A stretch of 64,000 nucleotides of DNA from NCBI RefSeq assembly GCF_000383595.1, contig NZ_KB911581.1, positions 3,912,265 through 3,976,264 of the forward strand, read 5' to 3'. This stretch comes from Streptomyces bottropensis ATCC 25435. Lineage in GTDB: Bacteria; Actinomycetota; Actinomycetes; Streptomycetales; Streptomycetaceae. Made by a program: the position numbers and the translations under genes. The notes under the pieces are model-generated. The model did not search any database, was not told the DNA's origin, and saw only the letters and a list, made by a program, of their open reading frames with translations. This document shows positions 24,106 to 32,985 of this stretch, piece after piece; the first letter of the stretch is position 1, and each line of letters starts with the position of its first letter.

Positions 24106-24792
24106 TCACCTCGCGCCGGGGAGCGGGGGCGAGGGGGGCGTGGACGAGGGAGGTGGGGGTGAGGGGAGCGTGGGTGAGGTCTTGCGGCTCCGGATCACCC
24201 GGTCGGCCAGGCCGTACGCCACCGCCGCCTCGGCGTCGAGGAACTTGTCCCGCTCGATGTCGGCGCCGATCCGCTCCGGGCTCTGCCCCGTGTGCCGGAC
24301 GAGCATCTCCTCCAGGCTCCGGCGGTTGCGCGTCAACTCCTCGGCCTGGAGCACCAGATCGCTCGCCTGTCCCTCGATCGGGTCGGCCAGGGCCGGCTGG
24401 TGGATCAGCACGCGCGCCCCCGGCAGCATCGAACGCTTGCCCGGTGTGCCCGCCGCCAGCAGCACCGCGGCGACCGACCCCGCCTGCCCCAGGCAGACCG
24501 TCGCCACATCACAGGTGACGAACCGGATCGTGTCGTAGAGCGCCGTCATCGCGCTGAAGGAGCCGCCGGGCGAATTGATGTACAGCGCGATGTCCCGGTC
24601 CGGCGCCTGGTGTTCCAGGTGCATGAACTGCGCCATCACGTCGTTCGCCGACGTGTCGTCGATCCGCGTCCCGAGGAACACGATCCGTTCCTCCAGCAGC
24701 TTCGAGTACGGATCCATCGTCCGGTGACCCGTGCTGGTGCGCTCGGTGAACTCGGGCAGCACATGACGGGCCGACGGTGGGTTCTCGGGCAT
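24106..24792 (-). CDS. clpP: ClpP-family serine peptidase (solitary paralogue)
   Basis: 228 residues. The ClpP fold is clear: YINSPGG (oxyanion strand), catalytic Ser106 in GQAGSVAAVLLAAGTPGKR, His131 in RVLIHQPAL, Asp197 in VAYGLADRV. The residue before Ser is Gly rather than the common Ala. The N-terminus includes TGHRTMDPYSKLLEERIVFLG. A Pro/Ser-rich tail of about 26 residues is unusual. The main clpP1P2 pair is expected elsewhere; this resembles accessory streptomycete ClpP copies. Start ATG 24792 with GAGGAGG upstream. Confidence 0.9.
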   Translation of the reverse strand: MPENPPSARHVLPEFTERTSTGHRTMDPYSKLLEERIVFLGTRIDDTSANDVMAQFMHLEHQAPDRDIALYINSPGGSFSAMTALYDTIRFVTCDVATVCLGQAGSVAAVLLAAGTPGKRSMLPGARVLIHQPALADPIEGQASDLVLQAEELTRNRRSLEEMLVRHTGQSPERIGADIERDKFLDAEAAVAYGLADRVIRSRKTSPTLPSPPPPSSTPPSPPLPGAR

Positions 24793-24815
24793 GGGTGCGC
24801 CTCCTCTGATCGACT

Positions 24816-24843
24816 TCCGTAAAAAATGTACAGGACGTACGGA
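24816..24843. promoter_or_regulatory. Dyad upstream of the ClpP-like gene
   Basis: TCCGTA (24816-24821), 16 nt, TACGGA (24838-24843), starting 24 bp before the gene. The inner part contains GTAC-N5-GTAC and an AT-rich run that could hold the -10. It differs from the PopR box described for clpP3P4. Confidence 0.4.
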
Positions 24844-24875
24844 CTGTGGAGGAGGGGGATCGGCTGAGAGCGAAC

Positions 24876-24907
24876 AGATCCCCGCGGAGCCGGCTCCGCG
24901 GGGATCT
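24876..24907. terminator. Perfect 32-bp palindrome, probable terminator
   Basis: Two 16-nt arms (AGATCCCCGCGGAGCC and its complement) with no extra loop bases, between the ClpP-like promoter region and the end of the frameshifted gene on the same strand. Likely ends transcription of that gene. Confidence 0.7.
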
Positions 24908-24920
24908 CTGGTGAACTTTT

Positions 24921-24954
24921 CGGTGGGGACCTCGGTGGGGACCTCGGTGGGGAC
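24921..24954. repeat. 12-bp tandem repeat
   Basis: CGGTGGGGACCT twice and a third copy of 10 bp, ending 4 bp before the stop of the frameshifted secreted-protein gene. Confidence 0.85.
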
Positions 24955-24957
24955 TGA

Positions 24958-25256
24958 TCAGTTGAGCGGTGCGGGGGCCGGAGTCCCGTAGAAGGTGACC
25001 GGCGGCCAGCCGCGGGCGGCGGCGAAGGTGACCGTCAGTTCCGTCATCTCGGTGCCGGGCATACGGACCGTGCCGCTGAACCTGGTGCCCTCGGGGAAGT
25101 CGGCCGCCCCTGCCGCCCCGGTCTCGGTCTCACGCCCTCCGAGGTCTCCGTGCTCACCGCCGTCGCCGCCTCAGCGGTGCCGTTCGACGTGAGTACCGCC
25201 CCCGCTGCCGCCGATCCCGAGTACCCGAGCAGCGACCGCCTGGAGAAGCCGGTCAT
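24958..25256 (-). pseudogene. Frameshifted small Tat-exported protein
   Basis: The ATG at 25256 follows AGGGGGAACG and encodes a twin-arginine signal (SRRSLLGYSGSAAAGAVL) up to about position 25140. The frame then loses codon bias and runs out of sense. From about 25140 a different minus frame continues with strong third-position GC, reading through DFPEGTRFSGTV and TVTFAAARGWPPVTFYG to a TGA at 24958. Joining them needs one frameshift in the low-complexity linker (about 25120-25150). Either an inactivated gene or a sequencing error. Product family not recognised. Confidence 0.65.
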
Positions 25257-25393
25257 CGTTCCCCCTGCGTTCCATTGTCATGGACGCCTCCTGCGGGAGG
25301 CCGAGCCCGACCGTACAAACGGGCGATCGCCGTGGGCCAGAATGGGATCTTCCGCTCAGGGCGGTGCGCGGCGCCCGGTCTAAGCTGGACTCC

Positions 25394-25672
25394 ATGGCCT
25401 ACGAGATTCCGGTGACGCAAGCCAGGGCTGAGCTCGCCGAACTGATCAACCGCGTGGTCTACGGCGGCGAGCGCGTCGTCGTGACGCGACACGGCAAGCC
25501 CCTCGTCGCCCTGGTCTCCGCCGCCGACCTGGAGCAGCTCGAAGCCCTCCAGGAACCCACGGACGAGCCGGTGATCAGCGCCGTCTCCCGAGTCCGTGAG
25601 GTCACCCCGGCGGCGAGGGACCAGCAGCGGTTCGGCATCACGGCGGAGCATCGGGGGACGGGGGCTTCCTAG
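25394..25672 (+). CDS. Phd/YefM-family antitoxin, no toxin gene adjacent
   Basis: 92 residues: MAYEIPVTQARAELAELINR, VVVTRHGKPLVALVSAADLE, matching the Phd/YefM DNA-binding half, then a variable C-terminal half with the toxin-binding role in the family. The ATG at 25394 has no Shine-Dalgarno. The 240 bp downstream contain only repeats and a hairpin, and the next gene is convergent, so a RelE/Doc/YoeB-type toxin is missing here. Confidence 0.85.
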   Translation: MAYEIPVTQARAELAELINRVVYGGERVVVTRHGKPLVALVSAADLEQLEALQEPTDEPVISAVSRVREVTPAARDQQRFGITAEHRGTGAS

Positions 25673-25730
25673 CGGGCGGGCTGGGGCGCGCGGCCGTTCC
25701 GTTCAGCCACTAACTGGTGTTGTCGAGGCT

Positions 25731-25803
25731 AGCCGTCAGCCGTCAGCCGTCAGCCGTCAGCCGTCAGCCGTCAGCCGTCAGCCGTCAGCCGTCAGCCGTC
25801 AGC
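25731..25803. repeat. 7-bp tandem repeat, 10.4 copies (AGCCGTC)
   Basis: Ten perfect copies of AGCCGTC (25731-25800) plus AGC. No spacer sequences and no interruption. Lies 58 bp after the lone antitoxin gene. Because the unit is 7 bp and intergenic, copy number can drift by slippage without coding cost. Confidence 0.97.
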
Positions 25804-25836
25804 TTCCGTGACGGTTGCGTGCCCCGGCAGCCCGAA

Positions 25837-25876
25837 GGCCGTGCGACCCCGTCCGCTACAGCGGGGGCGCACGGCC
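25837..25876. terminator. Hairpin between convergent genes
   Basis: GGCCGTGCG (25837-25845) pairs with CGCACGGCC (25868-25876), and the inner CCCC/GGGGG extends it. It sits between the antitoxin gene and the convergent membrane-protein gene, so it may serve both. Confidence 0.6.
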
Positions 25877-25911
25877 GGTCCGGGTGGTGGGCGGGGTCGG
25901 TCTCGGGTGGG

Positions 25912-27009
25912 TCAGTGTGCCGGGGCCGGGGTCGGGGCCTGCTCGGCGGTGGTCCGCTCGGTGGGCTTCGGGCGGCGCTTGAGGTGGTGGCCCAGGAGGA
26001 CCGTCGCCAGGCCGAAGGTCGCCCACGCGGTCAGGACGAGGGCCGGGGTGAGTGCGGCGGCGCCGTCGAAGAAGGACACCGAGCGCAGCAGTGACGCACC
26101 CGCGCCCGGCGGGAGGAGTCGGCCGAGGTCACCCGCCGGCTCGGGGAGCAGCTGGGGTGCGGTGGAGGCGCCCGCGAAGGGGTTGCCGATGAAGACGATC
26201 AGCAGGGCGCCCAGCCCCATGCCGGGCTTGCCGAGCAGGGAGGCGAAGCCGGCGACGGTGCCGCCGACGGCCAGGGTCGTCAGGCTCAGCACGCCGGCCT
26301 CGGCCCACCAGTGCCCGCCGAGCACGCCCAGCCAGCTGTCCGTGATCGCGGTGGCGGCGAGGCCGACCAGCGCGGCGGCCCCGACCAGCGCACCGGCCGC
26401 TCGCCCCCGACGCAGTCCGAGCAGGGTGACCAGGACGCCGGAGGCGGTACCCGCCAGGGCCAGCGGCAGCACGCTCGCGCCGAAGGCCGAGCCCCGCGGG
26501 TCGTTCGGCGAGGTGGCCACCACATCGGTGGTCGCGACCCGGACCCCCGCCGTGGCGGCCTGCTCGGTCACGGCCTGCTGCAGCAACTGGGCCACCATCG
26601 GGCTCGCGGCCGAGGCGGTGAGCAGCTTCGGTCCGGCCTGGGTGACGACCACCGCGCCGTATACGGTCCGGTCCTCGATCGCGTCCCGCGCAGCCGCCTC
26701 GTCGGCGTAGCGGTGGATCTCGAACGCGCCCTCGCGATGCTCCAGTTGCCGTTCTACCTGGGCGACGGCGGTGGCCGGTCCGGCCACGCCGAGCGGCAGG
26801 TCGCGGGGCGCGGTCCGGGCGTTGGGCCAGGCGAAGGCCCAGAGCGCGAGCGTCGCGATGATCGGGATCAGGATGATGACGGCGACCGCGCGGCGGTTCG
26901 GTGGTGCCGAGTGGGCCGGGGCCGACGCGCCGACGGCGGTGGCGGGAGTGGTGCCGGCGCCTGTGCCGGTGGCCTGGGCCGCGGTGGGTGCTGCGGACGG
27001 GGCGGACAT
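25912..27009 (-). CDS. ABC-2/YhgE-like membrane protein
   Basis: 365 residues. A Pro/Ala/Thr-rich cytoplasmic start precedes one membrane helix (VAVIILIPIIATLALWAFAW), then about 140 residues outside the membrane (DLPLGVAG, TVYGAVVVTQAG), then five or six helices. This layout matches ABC-2-type permeases and YhgE/Pip proteins, often efflux related. The ATG at 27009 follows AAGGAGGAATC. Divergent from a TetR gene, with both promoters in a 112-bp gap carrying two matching operators, so it is almost certainly the TetR target. Confidence 0.8.
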   Translation of the reverse strand: MSAPSAAPTAAQATGTGAGTTPATAVGASAPAHSAPPNRRAVAVIILIPIIATLALWAFAWPNARTAPRDLPLGVAGPATAVAQVERQLEHREGAFEIHRYADEAAARDAIEDRTVYGAVVVTQAGPKLLTASAASPMVAQLLQQAVTEQAATAGVRVATTDVVATSPNDPRGSAFGASVLPLALAGTASGVLVTLLGLRRGRAAGALVGAAALVGLAATAITDSWLGVLGGHWWAEAGVLSLTTLAVGGTVAGFASLLGKPGMGLGALLIVFIGNPFAGASTAPQLLPEPAGDLGRLLPPGAGASLLRSVSFFDGAAALTPALVLTAWATFGLATVLLGHHLKRRPKPTERTTAEQAPTPAPAH

Positions 27010-27034
27010 GATTCCTCCTTGGTGAGCCGCTAAA

Positions 27035-27053
27035 AAGAAGGAGCGTTCGTTTT
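27035..27053. promoter_or_regulatory. TetR operator copy 1
   Basis: AAGAAGGAGCGTTCGTTTT. It differs at one base from the copy at 27091-27109, 56 bp away, and lies just upstream of the membrane-protein start. Confidence 0.7.
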
Positions 27054-27090
27054 TCTTGGCTTCACCATCCTCCCGGCGTCGCGCCTTGTC

Positions 27091-27109
27091 AAGAAGGAAC
27101 GTTCGTTTT
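27091..27109. promoter_or_regulatory. TetR operator copy 2
   Basis: AAGAAGGAACGTTCGTTTT with the perfect palindrome GAACGTTC at 27097-27104, typical of TetR-family operators; 12 bp upstream of the tetR ATG, consistent with autorepression. Confidence 0.75.
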
Positions 27110-27121
27110 ACGTTTGGCGGC

Positions 27122-27760
27122 ATGCCCCGCGTATCCCAGGAGCGTCTCGACGCCCGCCGCCGCCAGATCCTCGACGCCGCCGCCCGCTGCTTCGCCCGCA
27201 ACGGCTTCCACGCCACATCGATGCAGGACGTGCTCAAGGAGGCCGACCTCTCCGCCGGGGCGGTCTACCGGTACTTCAGCGGCAAGGAGGAATTGATCGC
27301 CGCGATCGTCGGCGCCGTGCTCGACGAGATCCGCGCCGCGTTCGAGGAGGCCGTACTGCAGAGCCCGCCCCCACCGCCGGACGTCCTGATCGGCGCGGTG
27401 CTGCGCCGGATGCTGCGCGGCCGGCCGTCACTGGGGGAGACGGGGGAGTCCCTGTACCCGAGGCTGATGGTCCAGGTGTGGGCCGAGACGCTGCGCAATC
27501 CCGAACTGCACGCCATCCTCGCCGACGGGTTCGCCCAGGTCCGCACGCCATGGATCAAGGTCGTCGAGGGGTACCAGGACGCCGGGATGATGCGGGCCGA
27601 CATCCCCGCCCTGAGCGTGGCGCGCACGATGGTCGCGCTCGCCCAGGGCTTCGCGGCCCAGTACGCCCTGTTCGGCGACGTGCCGATCCAGGTGCTGGAA
27701 CTGGGTGTGAAGGCGTTGACGAGCATGGAGTACAAGGACGACAAGGGCGGCGGCGGTTGA
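27122..27760 (+). CDS. TetR-family repressor
   Basis: 212 residues. Helix-turn-helix at residues about 10-55: RRQILDAAARCFARNGFHATSMQDVL, then SAGAVYRYFSGKEELI. The C-terminal ligand domain is of the common TetR_C type. The ATG at 27122 is preceded by an operator rather than a clear Shine-Dalgarno. Divergent from its likely target membrane protein. Confidence 0.92.
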   Translation: MPRVSQERLDARRRQILDAAARCFARNGFHATSMQDVLKEADLSAGAVYRYFSGKEELIAAIVGAVLDEIRAAFEEAVLQSPPPPPDVLIGAVLRRMLRGRPSLGETGESLYPRLMVQVWAETLRNPELHAILADGFAQVRTPWIKVVEGYQDAGMMRADIPALSVARTMVALAQGFAAQYALFGDVPIQVLELGVKALTSMEYKDDKGGGG

Positions 27761-27851
27761 GTGGGGGGTGCGTGGGGTCGGCGGGGCGTGTGCGAGAGGC
27801 GGCGGGACGGCCGGCGCACGGCAGGCGACGCGTGCGGGGATCACGGGCCGG

Positions 27852-27867
27852 TTAACGTCGCCGAAAC
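27852..27867 (+). promoter_or_regulatory. Candidate GlnR box upstream of ureA
   Basis: TTAAC (27852-27856), 6 nt, GAAAC (27863-27867), matching the gTnAc-n6-GaAAc half-site of the streptomycete GlnR consensus. About 100 bp before ureA. The urease genes of S. coelicolor are known GlnR targets. Confidence 0.6.
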
Positions 27868-27966
27868 GCCACCCAATTAGCCTGCGGCCACGCCACCAGC
27901 GAATTTGCCCGGTGGCGAGGCAACCGGACCCCGCACGGTCCGGAGCGAGGATGTGAGGTGGAAGCC

Positions 27967-28269
<303 letters not shown>

Positions 28270-28279
28270 GGGGGCCTCG

Positions 28280-28583
28280 ATGATTCCCGGAGAGATCCTC
28301 TTCGCCGCTGACCCGATCGTCTACAACGAGGGCCGTGAGGTCACCCGCCTCACCGTCCTGAACGCCGCCGACCGGCCCGTCCAGGTCGGTTCCCACTACC
28401 ACTTCGCCGAGGCCAACCCGGGCCTGGAGTTCGACCGCGCGGCCGCGCGCGGGAAGCGGCTGAACGTCGCCGCCGGCACCGCCGTGCGCTTCGAGCCCGG
28501 TATCCCCGCCGAGGTGGAACTCGTACCCCTCGCCGGCGCCCGGGTCGTGCCCGGACTGCGCGGCGAGACCGGAGGTGCCCTCG

Positions 28584-28591
<8 letters not shown>
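28280..28591 (+). CDS. ureB: Urease subunit beta
   Basis: 103 residues. MIPGEILFA, then VTVLNAADRPVQVGSHYHF-type sequence (here LTVLNAADRP, VGSHYHFAEAN) and FEPGIPAEVELVPLAG, all standard for UreB. ATG 28280 with GGGGGCC before it, 10 bp after ureA. Overlaps the ureC start by 8 bp. Confidence 0.96.
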
Positions 28592-30305
<1,714 letters not shown>

Positions 30306-30383
30306 TGGCCGGGGTGGTGTAGGCGATGTGCGGGAGGCGACGCCGGATGTGCGGGGCGCGAGGCCGAAGGGGCGGGGGCCGCG

Positions 30384-31058
30384 TTGTCTAGGGCCGCGCT
30401 TCTCGTCCTGTCCGACGGCCGGTTCCCCGCCGGAGGGCACGCGCACTCCGGTGGGGCCGAGGCGGCCGTCAAGGCCGGGCTGATCACCGGGGCGCAGGAG
30501 CTGGAGGCGTTCTGCAGGGGGCGGCTGCACACGGCCGGACTGGTGGCGGCGGCGCTGGCCGCGGCCGCCGCGCTCGGGACGGATCCGACCGCCCTCGACG
30601 CCGCCGCCGATGCCCGGACGCCGTCGGTCGCCCTGCGGGGCGCTTCGCGGAAGCTGGGGCGGCAGTTGATGCGGGCGGCCCGGGCGACGTGGCCGTCGGC
30701 GGAACTGGACGCCCTGGCGCGGGAGTTCCCCAAGGGGGCGCATCAGCCGGTGGTGTTGGGGGTGGTGGCGCGGGCGGCCGGACTGGGGGCGGACGACGCG
30801 GCGTACTGCTCGGCGTACGAGAGTGTGAGTGGGGCGGCGAGTGCGACCGTGCGGCTGTTGAGTCTTGATCCGTTCGATGCGACGGGGGTGTTGGCGCGGT
30901 TGGCTCCCGAGATGGATGTGGTGGTGGGGGCGGCGGTCGATGCGGCTCGGGGGGTTCGGGGGGAGGGGGTGGGGAGTCTGCCCGCGGCTTCGGCGCCGCT
31001 GTTGGAGATCGGGGCGGAGGTGCATGCGGGGTGGGCCGTGCGGTTGTTCGCGTCCTGA
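30384..31058 (+). CDS. ureF: Urease accessory protein UreF
   Basis: 224 residues, TTG start at 30384. The family motif LSDGRFPAGGHAHSGG is at the N-terminus, SRKLGRQLMRAA and GAHQPVVLGVVARAAGL follow, and ESVSGAASATVRL near the end. UreF joins the UreD-UreF-UreG complex that delivers Ni and CO2. It is 78 bp downstream of ureC and separated from ureG by 294 bp with a large inverted repeat. Confidence 0.94.
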   Translation: MSRAALLVLSDGRFPAGGHAHSGGAEAAVKAGLITGAQELEAFCRGRLHTAGLVAAALAAAAALGTDPTALDAAADARTPSVALRGASRKLGRQLMRAARATWPSAELDALAREFPKGAHQPVVLGVVARAAGLGADDAAYCSAYESVSGAASATVRLLSLDPFDATGVLARLAPEMDVVVGAAVDAARGVRGEGVGSLPAASAPLLEIGAEVHAGWAVRLFAS

Positions 31059-31139
31059 GTGTCCTCGCCCCCGCCGCCCCTACCCGTCCCTCCCCTACCA
31101 GGGGCTGCGCCCCTTCGCCCCTCAGCTGCCGGCCCGGTG

Positions 31140-31247
31140 GGGCTTCCCGCGCAGTTCCCCGCGCCCCTGAGAAGCAAGGGCTGCGCCCCGCGCTTCTCAG
31201 GCCCGCAGGGGCCCGGTTCTCAGCGCGGGGAACTGCGCGGGAAGCCC
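31140..31247. repeat. Nested inverted repeat between ureF and ureG (copy E of the dispersed family)
   Basis: Outer arms of 24 nt (31140-31163 and 31224-31247, beginning GGGCTTCCCGCGCAGTTCCC) are perfectly complementary. Inside, CCTGAGAAGC (31166-31175) pairs with GCTTCTCAGG (31192-31201). The core GCGCAGTTCCCCGCGCCCCT is shared with the family at 15520, 55459, 57632 and 58295. It could attenuate or process the ure mRNA. Confidence 0.9.
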
Positions 31248-31352
31248 GCACCACCCGCACCCGCCCTGCGACCGTCCGACCCTCCCCCTCCCGCGATCCA
31301 CGGGCACAGCCGCAGGCACAACCACAGCCACAGTCCACCCAAGGAGTCACTC

Positions 31353-32036
31353 ATGCATCTCGATCACACCCACTCCCACGACGGCCCGGCGGCCGTCGGT
31401 GCGGACGCGCGGCGGGCCGACGGGACTCGGCGTGCCCTGCGGATCGGGCTCGGCGGGCCCGTCGGGTCCGGGAAGACGGCCACGGTCGCCGCGCTCTGCC
31501 GGGCGCTGCGGGAGGAGTTGTCGCTCGCGGTCGTGACGAACGACATCTACACGCGCGAGGACGCCGAGTTCCTGCTGCGCGAGGCCGTGCTGCCGCCCGA
31601 GCGGATCACCGCCGTGGAGACGGGGGCGTGCCCGCACACCGCGATCAGGGACGACATCTCCGCGAACCTGGAGGCGGTGGAGGATCTGGAGGACGAGGTC
31701 GGGCCGCTGGACCTCATTCTCGTCGAGTCCGGGGGCGACAACCTCACCGCCACCTTCTCCAGGGGGCTCGTCGACGCGCAGATCTTCGTCATCGACGTGG
31801 CCGGGGGGGACGACATTCCGCGCAAGGGCGGGCCCGGCGTCACCACCGCCGACCTGCTCGTCGTCAACAAGACCGACCTCGCGCCGTACGTCGGTTCCGA
31901 CCTCGCCCGGATGGCGGCGGACGCGAAGGCGCAGCGGGCGGAACTGCCGGTGGTGTTCCAGTCGCTGCGCACCGAGGCCGGCGTCGCGGACGTCGCGGCC
32001 TGGGTGCGCGAGAAGCTCGCGGCGTGGACGGCATGA
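31353..32036 (+). CDS. ureG: Urease accessory GTPase UreG
   Basis: 227 residues. P-loop GPVGSGKT at 35-42, the Ni-binding CPH in ETGACPHTAIRDD, LILVESGGDNL and the G4 motif VNKTD are all present. Provides GTP energy for nickel insertion. The N-terminus is His-rich (His at 2, 5, 7 and 9). The ATG at 31353 has AAGGAGTCACTC before it; the in-frame codons upstream also encode a His-rich stretch. Overlaps ureD by ATGA. Confidence 0.96.
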   Translation: MHLDHTHSHDGPAAVGADARRADGTRRALRIGLGGPVGSGKTATVAALCRALREELSLAVVTNDIYTREDAEFLLREAVLPPERITAVETGACPHTAIRDDISANLEAVEDLEDEVGPLDLILVESGGDNLTATFSRGLVDAQIFVIDVAGGDDIPRKGGPGVTTADLLVVNKTDLAPYVGSDLARMAADAKAQRAELPVVFQSLRTEAGVADVAAWVREKLAAWTA

Positions 32037-32830
32037 CGGCGGTCCGGGACGCCGCCGCGGGCAGGGACGGCGGGACCACCGGTGTCAGGGCCACCGCCCG
32101 GATCGCGGCCCGCGCCGACGGGCGGGGCGGTACGGCCCTGCCCGTGCTGGAGAGCGACGGTCCGCTGGCGTTGCGCCGTACCCGGGGAAGCGGCGACGAG
32201 GCGCGGGTCATGCTGGTCGGGGCCATGAGCGGCCCGCTCGGGGGTGACCGGTTCGCCGTGGAGGCGGAGGTCGGCGCAGGGGCCCGGCTGTGTGTCGGGT
32301 CGGCCGCCGCGACGATCGCCCTGCCGGGGCAGGTCAAGGGCGAGGCCCACTACGCCGTACGGATCGAGGTCGCCGACGGAGGCGAACTGCGCTGGCTGCC
32401 CGAGCAGTTGATCTCGGCGAAGGGCAGCGAGCTGTGTGTGTCGACGCGGGTGGAACTCGCCGCCGGTGCGCGGCTGGTGTTCCGGGAGGAGCAGGTGCTC
32501 GGCCGGGCCGGAGAGGAGTCCGGGCGGCTCACCAGCCGGCTCTGCGTGTGGTCGGGCGGGCGTCCGTTGCTCGATCAGCAGGTGGGGTGTGGGCCGGGGG
32601 CTCCCGGTGGCTGGGACGGGCCGGCCGTGCTCGGCGGGTACCGGGCGCTCGGACAACTGATCGTCGCACGGCCGGAGTTCGCCGAGCGGGCGCCCGGGCC
32701 GAGGGTGCTGGGGGAGACCGCCGCGCTCACTCCGCTCGCTGGGCCCGCCGTGCTCGTCAGCGCCCTCGCGCCCGACGCGCTGCGGCTGCGGCGGGTGCTC
32801 GACGACGCGCTTGCCGAGCTGGACGGCTGA
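32033..32830 (+). CDS. ureD: Urease accessory protein UreD
   Basis: 265 residues, translationally coupled to ureG (ATGA at 32033-32036). Recognisable UreD features: GPLGGDRFAVEAEVGAGARL, SAAATIALPG, LRWLPEQLISAKGS, and REEQVLGRAGEESGRL. UreD is the chaperone that contacts UreABC. Last gene of the operon, and no ureE follows. Confidence 0.93.
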   Translation: MTAVRDAAAGRDGGTTGVRATARIAARADGRGGTALPVLESDGPLALRRTRGSGDEARVMLVGAMSGPLGGDRFAVEAEVGAGARLCVGSAAATIALPGQVKGEAHYAVRIEVADGGELRWLPEQLISAKGSELCVSTRVELAAGARLVFREEQVLGRAGEESGRLTSRLCVWSGGRPLLDQQVGCGPGAPGGWDGPAVLGGYRALGQLIVARPEFAERAPGPRVLGETAALTPLAGPAVLVSALAPDALRLRRVLDDALAELDG

Positions 32831-32985
32831 GGAACAGCGAGGCCCGGCCTCCGCTGACCGGGACTTTCCGCACCGGTTATCGGATTAGTAAAGAACTGTC
32901 CGCCCCTCTGTCCTCAGGTACCTGACAGGTACGAGGATCCCCGTGACCATTCACATCTTCGCAACGATGTACGGGGAGTTCCCTC

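Noticed and set aside
25731..25803. Possible CRISPR array
   Set aside because: The units are 7 bp, with no spacers and no cas genes.
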